Shown here piece by piece: positions 26,501 through 39,200 of a stretch of 64,000 nt of DNA. Source of the stretch: Aulostomus chinensis (taxonomy: Eukaryota; Chordata; Actinopteri; Syngnathiformes; Aulostomidae); NCBI GenBank assembly GCA_037954235.1, contig JBBMOA010000012.1:13282644-13346643 (forward strand), in the 5' to 3' direction. The notes under the pieces are model-generated. The model was not told where the DNA came from. It saw nothing but the letters and a program-made list of their open reading frames with translations, and ran no database searches. The first letter of the stretch is position 1. Every line of letters starts with the position of its first letter. The position numbers were made by a program, and so were the translations under genes.

Positions 26501-29500
26501 TCCACGTTGTCATTCTTTTGGTCACAACCACAAAGTTGTGGCTGCAGGCGAGGGCTAGACTGTGTGACTAGTAAACTGAGAGCTTGGCCGTCCTGCTTAG
26601 CTTCTTAACCGCAACAGATCCATTACTGTTGACACCGCACCAATCTGCCTGTCTAACTCACGCTCCAGCTCAGCCTCCCTTCAAGAACAAGACCTCGGTG
26701 TACTTCTGTGTGTTCACTTGCAAAGCAGAGAAGTGATCCTGAGCCCCCTTCCTTACTCCTTCTTCCAGTTAGTGTGTTAGTGTTGTTAATCCGGCCTCAC
26801 TAATTTACCAAACACAGCTAAATATTTAAGGTGGAATATAGATAGAAACAGGTAAAAGCTGAAGCAGTGTCTCTACCTCTAACCCTCTCTGGGTATTAGC
26901 AGCCATTTGCGGGATCACATTGGTAGATACAGGCGTCCCCTTTGTGCAAGGAGTTTAAGAGAAGAAAGGATATTCCTTCTGGTAAAGAAGAAGGCTGAAT
27001 AATTATTTTCTTGTCTTTGGTGCTATAAAAGGAGATAAAGTCACTTCAATAGCCACTTAATCCTGTCAACTACGCTTCCACATGCCCTCCAGTCCCCTTC
27101 AGGTCTAATCTGCACTGAGATGTGGCAGTTGAAGCAGGCAGTTACTTCAAATTCAGGTCCCCTGTAGTCCTTGTAAGGAAATACTACCTTTTTGGAGTAG
27201 CTGAGAACAGTAGTTGCAAAAAGGGAAGAAACACGTCTAAAGTTGGAGGGAGACCTCAAGTGTTCCACGATGCAAACTTTACATGAGTGAAAATAAGTAG
27301 CACTTTCAGTGAATTGATGGACAAAAAGCAATGGGGCCTGATTTAATGAGGAAGAATGGTGAGGAAAGCAAACAGAAAATTGGAAATGAAAGAGTGTTTA
27401 AGAGGACAGAGGTGGGAGTGCTAAGTGGTCCAGGGTAAGAGGGGGGTCTATTCTGTACACTGCTCAAGGGGAACTTAAATAAAAGGCAAATATAAAGTTG
27501 AGCACAGAGTGATTGTGGCAGTAGTCTAAGAGGGTTTCATTAAAAGGAAAGAAAATTGAGAATGGGCTGAGGGAGGGGGCTTGATGATGGCTAAAGACAG
27601 ATCAGTCTTCAGATGCACACGTCAATGATCGAGACCAAAATCAGCTCTTTAGTGCAGCTGGGGGACATGATTATCATCATCATCACCAAATCTAACATTT
27701 TTATTTCATTAAATACTACTCTTATTCAAAATGTATTAGCAAAAACTTCAGACGTATGTGCTGAATTTCACACCACATTATTAAGTACGTGAAGATAGTC
27801 AAGTTCCTCAAGTAGCCACAAGAACTCTTCACCAGCACAGAAGTACACATGCGTACAACAGTGTAGACCCAGTGCACAAGAACAGTTCCACCTTTAAGAG
27901 CTTTTAATCTTCTAATCATTTTTATTAAAGCCAGAAAAATGGCAAACAATATCATAACTTTTCCCTCTAAACTTGCACCAGTTCACTCTGTTAACTGAAA
28001 AGATGACTTGCAAGCAGCAAAGCGGGATTCCACTTTCAAGTGAGATAATGAGAGCCCAGGAGTGCTTTATTGTGGTGTTTCTACATCCCTGTATGACCCC
28101 AGCAAACACCATATATCGAAAGTTGTAACTTCACATGAAAAGGAAGCACAAGGAAGCTACAGTGCCAGCTGAATAAAAATGTTCATCCATTATTAATATT
28201 TCAGAGCAGACATTTTGACCCGTCATAACAGAAAAAGCATATATGGAACTGATACCATCAATAATGGCTCATTAGAGTCCAAGACAGCCACACTGGTGAA
28301 TCATCAAGTGTCATACCAGGGTTATGAATTTGAAAAAAGAATCACCAAAGCTTTGCCTTTCCCGAGTTGACTTTGAATTTGAATAATTCATTGCTTCTGT
28401 GAGGAGCTGCTCAGGACAGCATATAAGATGCATAAGAATTCAACTAGCGCTCCTGTCATCACTTCTGATCTGAATTATCTTCATTTACAGCCAACCACAT
28501 CTGGTCATCATCACACCACTGTTAGATCATGTACTGTACTGTATGAGCCTACATTACCCATTCATTTTCCTCTCCTCACTTTTTCTGTTTAAAGGTTACG
28601 ATAACACAGGGCTGTGCGGCCACATTAGCAGTCATAAAGTGGTAAGACATGGCCACAGTGACTACACGTACTGGTCTGAGATCAGAGGCAAGCGTGTGTT
28701 TGTGGGTTTGTACAGTGCTGGATGAGGCATGCTCTCATTAGCAGGCCCAGGCTTAGTAGGACTGAGGAGGGGGGGGGGGGGGGGTGAAATGTGGGGAACA
28801 GTTGACTACAGATGGGTCTCTCCATACTCTGTGTACATAAGTGTTCTGGTCATTGGACTTACTGACTGAAAAAGAATTGTCTTCATTTGTCAAAAAATAC
28901 CAGGCCTCATTCACCAACTGCACATAAGAAACTTCTTCCCCAAACACATGGATTCTGACACATAAAAAAATGGTTGTTTTGTCTTTTTATGGGGTAAGAA
29001 CAGAATATATGCACATTTGAATGCTGTGACATGTTTTGCTTGGGTTTGAACCCATGTGTTTAGTAGAAGAAATATTTTAACATCAATTTTTGAAAGTTTT
29101 GACAGCTGTAGTCCAAACTAATTATGCTGACAAGGGGCCTGGCCTGCGCTCAAACGCTTGCAGTGGCCAGGATCTCTCCTCTGTGTATGGTAGTGATGCA
29201 CAGGTCGACTTACTTATGCACATGCCAGGTTACTGAGGCATTTGATTGTGCAAATGGGCAAATGCCTTCACACTCCACAGACAATGCGGTTCATCATAAC
29301 AACACAGGTACCAACAATTCTGTGTTAAGAACATTATAAATGTGCTGTGGACTTTTCACTCTGGCATTTCTTAAGAGCAGATTAAGACAAAGTAGATGAA
29401 GCTAGATACTGGTTCTTGTCTTCCTTCTTCTTCTTCAAGTGTTACTTGCTTGGCAACTGATGCTCTAAGGATAGTCAACAGCTCACTACTCTTAAAATTT

Positions 29501-32500
29501 TCCCTCAAACCTTTAAGTCAGCATAATGAAGCTACAAATCAATGGGGATGCATCAGAACTGAAAAAGTACAGTGTCACCTCAAACCAGCAACAAGTTAAC
29601 CAAAAAATATTGTCTTTAGACAAGTCATTAATATTCTGGTAGAAAATAAAACATCTTTCAGTCTTGTTTCAGGATTCGTCCATCAGTATAGATTCTGGAA
29701 TAGTCCCATCCTTGTGGAATTTGACACACATGATCACAATATACAAATGGGGAGGCAAAACACTGTTTAGTCACTGACATGGTTGCAAACTAGTTTGAGT
29801 CCTACCTTCCAAAACGGAGACTATTTAGTCAATTGGTATGTATTCAACTGGATCTCACAATGACGTGGAGACCCACAAGGGTTGACTCTTAGACCTCTAC
29901 CATGTTATCTTTACATGTTCCCTTTGGCCAAACAGCAAAAACTCAGCAGTTTCATACCATCTATATCCTAATATCCCCATACACTAAAATTATACAGCTG
30001 AGCCACATGACAATTACAGTTTAGTTGACTCCCAGGGATAGAGCATTTAATAAATATCATGAGCTTGATGCTCTAAAACTTTCTCCTGTTAAAGAACAAC
30101 AAAGAACAAGTAAAAGAAAAGTTAGAAATCTATGTGTTATCCATGATTCAAACCACAAAAGCCTCTTATCTCAAAAATATCTTAAGGATCAGAGACTTGA
30201 TGTCACCTCAAGCAAGCTGGATTAGAGGTTCAGAGGTTTGTTTAAAACTGATCCAGAATGCTACTGACAGGGTTGTACTAAAGACTAACTCAGCACATCA
30301 ATGAAGCGCTCACATCACTTCTTTGGCTAACAGTTTCAGAACTGCATAACTTCAAAATATTACACATTTTCCCATCATTTACAGAATGCTCCTAAACACT
30401 TAGCTCATCTCCTGGACCAGTATGGAACTTGTGGACCCCTCAGGTCGACTGGCTCAGGAATGTTTGTGCTTTCAACTAAAACTGGCAAAGCTGCTCTGTG
30501 ATGCTTTTACAGTTACTTTTAAATAATTGTCTTCTTATTTGTTCATCATGTAATTTTTATGTGTGTGTGGGTTTTTTCTCTGTGGCCACTGATTGTGCAG
30601 TTTGTTTTCATGTTTTACAGCATGTGTTTTTAATTGTCTTGTTAATCTTAGTACTTCTGTGAGGCGCTGTCGGTTGCCTTGTGCAGGATGAGGTTGCTTT
30701 ACAAATAAATTTGCCTTGGACAAAGCAGTTCCCCAGAAGAGTGCTATAAACTGATCTTCAATCCATCAGAGGAGCCTCTGATGATCTGATACGCACCGTC
30801 TATCTTTGTAGTGTCTAACAACAATAAATCCACCTTGAACGACATATCCATGAACTGCGCATCTTATCTCCACAACGCTCAAGCAGGTCCGCCACTGATG
30901 TACACCTTCACAATATTCAGCTCCTGTTTTCCCCAAATTCCATCTCCCCATCTCTGAAATCCACTCTCATGTAATCCAGACATTTGCGTAGATAATTCTC
31001 AAAGTAACAGCATGTCACTGAAAAAATGACAAATTATGCAAGAACCTGGGATCCCGCATTTACACAGCTCCTTCAAGTCATTTTAACATTATTCTTCTGG
31101 CATTTGAGGGGTTTGTCCAATGGAGACATTCATGATTTTCGGCACACTTTTTTCCTCGTGGCCTGTTGATTTCATTTTTTTTGTAATATAAAATTCAAAC
31201 TTTTCATAGAAAACAACTGCACTGTAAAACCCAGTATGAGAACAATTTAACCAGCAACAGCCAAACTTCACTCTTCAGTTGACATCAGATAAATGTAATG
31301 CAGTTCATAGAGCAGTACTACAATAAACCCTCCGTTCGTGAGGTTTATTGATTTTATTGAAGCTGGCATTTTTATGTAGAGAGGTGTTCCTACACTTTGT
31401 GAATCCCAGGTTAATCATCATACTATTCTTGTTTTCATAATATCACACTATTCTATTGTGTGTGGGAGTCAATATACAGATGGTTGGCAAATTAAAAGAT
31501 AAACCTGAATAAATGAGTGTAGAGGAACAATAAATGCAGATGTTTCCATACGGAACTAAGTGGTTCATCCCTTCATTTCCAGCTACTTGTAGAATCTAAG
31601 GGCATTGGTGGACGCTGTTCCTGCAATTCATAGTGTCCCAAGAAATTAATAAGTCACTTTTTTTGGAATTTCCCTTTAATTTGTCAACCATATTAATTAG
31701 GCTGAAGCAGTTGTTTCATTATCACAAGATGATGATCACCATTTCCTGGAACTCTACTGGCCTCCACCTGGCAGCATAATAGCCTAATTCAGGTGGTAAT
31801 ATTCATCCTACCACATGAATTATAGCAGATAACAAGACTCCCCCCTCCAAAACAGAGCCTGACAACAGTCACACACTCAATATGTAGATTTCTACAATTA
31901 TCTCCAGCATGGCAGCGCAGGCAGAAGCTGTGTCTAAAATGCACAAAATTAAAGATCTGTGTTTCTACCCCCCAAATAATCATCTACTGTTATATATGCA
32001 AACTACATTCTGAGGTCTGTGTTGTTTAAGATTCTAGATTAAATTTGGTGAAAATAATGATGATGAAAATAGTGAGGAGGAAATCAGGCTTGCTGGAGTA
32101 TAAACATGCCTTCTATGTGCTGAAAGCTTTCTGCGGGTGGGATAAGAAATGGTCAAAAATTCATCAATATTTTCCTGTCCACCTGTCTGTCTGACACTTT
32201 TTTGTTGTTGTTTTTTTAGAATGAATAAGAGGGCTGAAGAATTCACACAGTCCTGCTCCCAGCATGGTATTTTTTTCCACAACTGCCTCAGGTCTGAGGA
32301 CACAATTGAGAGAAATGCTAAAAAATTAACCAGATACCCAAGACAGGGAGATGAGAGGAAAGAATCAAACTATTCCTCTGCTTATTTCATTGTTTTTTGG
32401 GGGGGGATTTAAAATGTGCTTTCCAACAAGTTGAAGCTGGAATTGCACAACCAGATCACATCCATTGGTGGCTGCTGTGTTTACAAGGAAATGGCATCGA

Positions 32501-35500
32501 TTACATATTGAGCCTGTCAACATATGGGTATTCAGTAACAAAATAAACTAAAAAATAATCAACCAAAATGACAGTGACATGGAATTTTCTCACACCTAGA
32601 AAGCAGTGCATTTACATGATGCTACAACCAGTCGATTTATTGTTTTTCTTCAACTAAAACTGGACTTTAAAAAAAAAACCGCACTGATACCCATTAGTCC
32701 CACTAAAACCATTGATTTGCTAACATACCTAGACAATGCTGTTGCAAATCAATTTACTCAGGCATGTATACACTTCAGTCAGCCCCAAATCTGCATGTTC
32801 TATATGTACCACTGCAGTACAAAAGAATTTAAAAGGAGACCAAAACCAAAACAAAAACACACCATTTGTAGAGAAATACCCACCGCTGTAAACTTATACA
32901 TTTTTCTTTATCGTCCTTTCATTTCACTCTGCCATTCAACAATGATGTTGCTAGTGAACTTGTTCTGTGTGTCATGCAAAAGAACCCTAAGAAAGTCTGA
33001 CTGCCACCAGTCACGCTGCCCGTTCTGGAAGTGGGCATCGATTATAAACTGAGGATAGGACAACAACAGAAGTGCAATTAAATGTCCTAATGGAGTTAGC
33101 CTGGTTGAAATTGAACATGTCAGCTCAGTGTTGCACACATACATCAAGAAGCGATCATGATTTATCATGTTCTACCTCAAGTTTTCAGCCATGTAACTAA
33201 ATTTAATATTTCACCCACGGTGCAGAGAGCAGGGGGGCATCAATTTCATATCTTACTTCCTCAGATTATATTAACCTCTGGACCTACATATTGCTCTTCT
33301 CGCTTTAAAAAGCTTATGCCAATGACAGTGTCACTCACCATCAACAATACCGCCTAACTACTCTTCCCCATCCATGTCCTCTCCCCTTTCGGGTCTCATT
33401 AGTTTGGGTTTTATGCCTTAATCTACACAATGAGGATGAAGTCATGGCGGTTATCTTCAGCAGCCAATGTCTGTCTACCTGTAATCCTTTTCAAAGTCCC
33501 CCAGCTTTCTCCAAGCTCGCAAATCGGCACACAATGCTTTTATGCAAGGCCTCTGCCATAATGCCAAGAGACGACAGTGGATTTTTCTCATCCCTCCAGA
33601 TAAAACTAGTTAAATCCCACTCCTCCTTAGAAGAACAGAGACAGCTTTATCTTGGTCTCGGGACAAGGAAAAGTCAGGATGTAAAGGACATATAAGAGCT
33701 ATCATATGCAAGCAACACACAGGTTTTCATCACTGGTAGTTGTCAATGCAGCTCCCTCTCTCTCTCCATCTCTCTCCCTCATAAACAACTCAATAAGTAG
33801 TTTTGTTCATTTTGTGACTCGTGTTATGCTTCCAGTTTTGAAATGATGAATTATGACATTAAATGTGAGTGGAATGATAGACTTCTGATAGCAGTAAAAA
33901 TGAATTCATCATTAAAATCTAATTGAGAGGGGCCCTTAAAAAGGTCAAACAAGTCGTTCCATTTGGGGAGGGCATAAGGGGGTTAGCTTTTAACTTAGCA
34001 TTTTTATTGACTCTAGCAAAACAAAATGAGCGGGCTCTGTAGGATTGTGCCCTCTGCATTGGCCATTCAGGCCTTCAGAGGCCCATTGTAGTACTTTGAA
34101 GAGAATGAAAGGAAACCCCACTGGTGGAAATGCAGTGGAACAGCCCCACAACAGGCCACAACTGTTCCCTTATGCATGAAAGGCCGGGACATAAAAGACA
34201 AGATGGACTTCTGAGGTAGGGCCAAAAACAAAGGCAACAAAAGTGCTGATCACGAGGGGATGACACGACTCGTCTCGGCAGAAGGAGCAGAGAGAAAGGG
34301 GCAGGGGACAATAGCACTCCCGGCCAAATGACATGTTGAAGAATTGAAAAATCCACACAAGAAGTGTCTTCTCAATTCACTAAACCCACAAGAGCTGGGT
34401 GAATGTCGGCTGGACCCTCGTCAGTCTGAGAAGGGGTGGGCTGTATCAACCCACAGCTTTTCTCTCTTTAAACTTTCTTTCACAAATCTTCCTGGCACAT
34501 AATTTGGCAAGGGCACAGAAGGACTGGGATGATGGCTTTAGTCAACACACACCAAAACCCAAACCAAACTAAATCAAAGCGTGGTGACTTCCGCTCCCGC
34601 AGCTTCCTTTTTTATCTGTTGGCTGACTGTGTGTCGGATCTGTTTCTGTTTGTGCGCTAAACATAATTATGCTGCTGCCTAACCTCCATGGAAACTGTCA
34701 GGCCAACCAAAACATGTTTGCTCTTATTCAAAAAGCATCCTTGTTTTTAGAAACAGTGTAATGGTGGCTGATATTGAGCCAGACCGCTTTGTTAATGTCT
34801 GATAACGCTTACAAACAGTTGTACTTTGTTGGCTTCTGGATGAGGAACAAGTAGCATTTCTACTAACCACAATACTTTGAAATTTGTGATATAAGGGATT
34901 TTAGATACAGTAAAGAAATTTTCATACAAGTACGCATACAATATTTAGCTACTGCAAGTAGATACGACATTTTCTGGTGTACATGAGCTTGCAGATGGGA
35001 TCTGAGGAAGGGCTTCTTGTTAACGCCAATTGCTGAGGAGTGCGCTCCACAGGTGAAGGCCCTCCTCCACGATTGCCTGAGGCCTATCCCACAATTCTTC
35101 ACACATACCCATGGGCCCTTTCACTGGCCATCCCCCTGTCTGATTAATGGATCGATGTGGTAATTGATTAGTGAAGAGGAGGTAAGAATAAGTACATAGG
35201 TCAAACGTCAACGTCCCCTCTCACAAAAGGGGGAAGACGTAAAATGTACCAGTGATAGCCTGCAGCCAGACCTCTACCCATCAAAGCCCTGCCAGTGCAA
35301 ACATAAAGGCCCCAGCCCATTCTCCAGCATGCCCTGCCCTCCCTCCCCAACTCTCCTTTTCTCTTGGTAATGCTGTCTGTTAAAGTGACAGGAACCATTC
35401 TGGAGCTGCTTGTCAGCTCACCTTCATAAAACAAGCCATAAAGCAGCAAATAACAGGCTTATATGGCTTCATTATGCTGCCTATGCAGGTTCACAGCCCT

Positions 35501-36218
35501 GGGCTGACGGGTGAGAGGGGGGTGGAGGGTTTGGGTGGGCTATGCTGATAGTGCAGAGGCGGGGAGAATGTTGGCAGGAAGAACAGCCCGGTTCTCGTGG
35601 AGGTTTGTTGTCCCAACTGCTGTCACCATGCCCATGTTTTCCTAGGCTAGAGGACCACTTGACCCCCTTTATCCCTGTACTGCCTGAAATCCCAAGCAGG
35701 ACAAACAAAGAGGTATGACTCACTCTAGAGATGTTGTGACAGCTCAGTCTAATGAGACTTCTTTAACTTCTGTTGTGCTACATACTTCAGCCTAATGAAT
35801 TTGCCTCCTTGACCTGCTTCCCTTAGCACAAATAAACTGCTATGAAAAAAATTATACGATATAATAATTTAATAGGTTTACCTTCCAAATGCATATTCAG
35901 GACAATTATAAATTGAAACTTGTGACAAATATCCATGATTACGCTCAAATCATGACTCACGGATCACAACTGTTGAAGATCGGGAGAGCAGGGCCAGATG
36001 GAGCATACATCTGTGACAGTAAACCTTTGGCCGTGGCCAGGCTGTGTGTGGGGGAGAGATTCTCCTTTATTTCATGCAAATGCAGTTTCACTGACCAAGT
36101 CAATTTCTCAGGTTGGGTCTCTGAAACATTTTCCCTGGCTTTTAGAGTCAAGTATCAAGACTACAGCAAAGGCTTTGCAAGAAGTGACGAGGTATGCGTA
36201 TGTGTGTACAAATCTGTG

Positions 36219-36262
<44 letters not shown>

Positions 36263-39200
36263 CACATATATATACACACACACGGCTTTCAGGTGTAACT
36301 CTACATTTCATCTCTCAAGGTTGGTAAGCTTTGGTACAACATGTGATCATCAATGTTAGCGCCATCTAAAGATGCTTACCACTAGTCAGAGACTGACACT
36401 TGTTCGTGAAGAGGCTGTTTTCAGAGTACATCGTGGGGGGGGGGGGGGGGGGGGGGCTTTCTCTACAACTCATGTCAGCAGAGAGGAAAAGAGAAGATGA
36501 AATATGGAGTCGGAGACGACTGACTGATTTTTAAGAAGCCTTATACCCAATGATAAAGCAGAGACCCTCACGCACCGGGACCATCTCTCTTTCCTCTTGG
36601 CAACATCGCTCCCTCACTCACATCTTCTCTTTAAGCCCTGTGAGCAGGAATGACAGATTACGGGATGTGAGAATTCCCAAATGGGATATCCCCTCTCACT
36701 CAAGTGTCACTTTGAAAAGATGTTGGCAAAATGAGCAGTGATAATTAAATATTAGTTTACAGGGAAAGAAAATACTTAGTGTCAGATTCCTGGTGCTCAA
36801 AGGATATAACTGGTATAAGGTTATTGTTGAAAGGACATAAATAAATAAATCTTTGTTTCTTTAGTTTCTAAAAGGTGAAATAGAAATGAAGAAATTATTT
36901 TCATGGAGTTGCCTCCTTTCTGAAGGTTATTTACAATTCAAGAATTTTTTAAGTACAACCGTTTAAGGGCAAAAGATATAAATTATTTCTCTTATTTATT
37001 GCATTAGCATTTATTGAAAGGCCACCACACAGGCACAGACATAAGAACTGCACACTGTGTTTCAGACTCTGTCTTGTCACAGAATATAGCTTTTGACCAT
37101 AAATTATACTTTAAAAAAATATCCAAACCTAAAATATGGAAAATATTTATTAATTACATGTGGCAATCTACAGTGGTGTTTAACCAAAATTCATTGGCAT
37201 TTCACTTGACAAAAAAAGGCAAAACATAGCAATTCTAAAGATGAACTGGAATGATAGCATTATAATTACTTATTAATTGTAAAAACATCTACATAAATCG
37301 TAAATGTAATTCTCTTGTAAATTATAACCCACAAGGAATGCCTCCTTAAGACTGGCAAAGCAACTGTACGTTCCATCTCATCTTTTGCAGTAACATAATC
37401 CTCCCAGATATGAAGGTATATTAGTTCTGCATGTGGGAATATTTCACTTCTCTTTTGAACATTTTTATATCTCTATAAATTCAATCCTAAAACCACCGTT
37501 ACAAACCAGAAATGCAGAACATCTTAAAAGAATACAATCAAATGTAACTTTTAGGGTTAAAAAGCTCATATTGGTCAATGAGGACTTGAAGAAGGAGGGA
37601 TGAGGCCTGGACGGCTCTACAGGTGTTGTAGTAGATGTAAAGGGGAGGAAGGAGAGATGTCTGAGGAAAACTGGAGGGAAGAAGAGTGATAGATGGCAAA
37701 AGACAGAAATGAACCGCCATGGTTGTTGCATATGACTGGAGATGAGATGCTAGATCAGGATATTTGGCTGATACGATGCGATATGTACTGATCTCTTACC
37801 CCCACCCATCCACCCATCGAGACCCAGACACAAACACGCCCCCATACCCCTCCTTGGACTTCGGAAAGAGTCTGACAGATGGGTGTGCTGGAAAGATCCA
37901 CTCCGGAGACCAAAACATACTAAGGCGCTGTCTGTCTGATATTTGGATTTGGAGGGAAACTACAACCAGAGGAAAACAGGACAGAGTCAAAAGGGACATC
38001 TGTGGCATTTGTCTTATTCTGTCTCTTACGGGACATAATGTGTCAACACTGAGCACAAAGTCTTTTGGATCATATTCTATTTAATTAATGGACCACCCCA
38101 CCACCACTCCAACCCCCCATCACACCAACACACACACACACACACACACACACACCCCTGCTCACAGCGCCTCATCTCTTCCTTGTAAGTTGCCTGTGCC
38201 CCCAAGTGGTCAAATGTGATCACAGCACCTGTTATACAATTTATCCTCTGAAAACTTTGTGAAGCCTGTGTCTAAACACTGAAAACTTTACCATTTACTG
38301 ATAAAAGTAACTTGGAGTTGCAGCTTTTAACACTCTTGCACAATTGTACTATTTTATAAAGGACAGAGGAAATAACCCAAACAAATAAAAAATAGTGTAA
38401 ATAAAAAAAAATCTTGAGAGACACACATTTTACATGATTTAATGGCTACTGCAAGAAGATGTGAATGGGAAAACTCAAGCGAATTAACACAGCTCTCCTT
38501 AAATAGTCCCTTAAGAAAAAAAATCAGCTCCGTTGGTCAGTTTTATGGACACTTTGTTAATTGAATGATCACATAGAACCAAGTCCGGATTTTTCTTTCC
38601 TATAAAGGCACGCCACCCCCTTAAAGTTCCTTTGTCTAAAAGCAAAAGTCAATCAATTTGTGCGTCACCACTGAGCAGTAAGGACTTTTTTAAAAAGGAA
38701 TTTTAGGTCATAAAGCTGATGCTCCCTATAGTGTTGTAATGACAGACACTTCATTCTTTAGACCAACAGGGATGCCTTTTGCCCTCCACTTCTGCCCAGC
38801 CTCGAGCCTTTAATTAAGACTGGCTTAGGCCTGATTGATCCTGACACACCAGGAAGTTTCTTGAAAATCTGACTGCCAAAACCATGGAAGTATTATATAG
38901 GCCACCAACCCCCATAGCAGCTCACAGCCCCTCCCCACATCCCCACATAAAAAAAAGAATGTAAGCTCAAAGCCCCTTCTCGTCAGGGCACAGAACCTGA
39001 TTGGTGAGGTATGTCTGTGTGTTAACACCTACTTGTCTGTATTAATTATTGGAAGTTTTTTTTTTTGGTACTATACAAGCTGAAACCATTCACTGTTATT
39101 TTGAAGTACGTATAAAACGTTGCTGCGGTTCTGTAAAATCAAAACCATTCGAGGAGGAAAATGACAGAACTTAGCGACAAGCCGAAAGCACACCACATCA

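Noticed and set aside
30025..30225. 66-codon plus-strand open frame
   Set aside because: It falls inside the L2-like LINE relic and carries its VRNLCVIHDS motif, so it is not a host gene.
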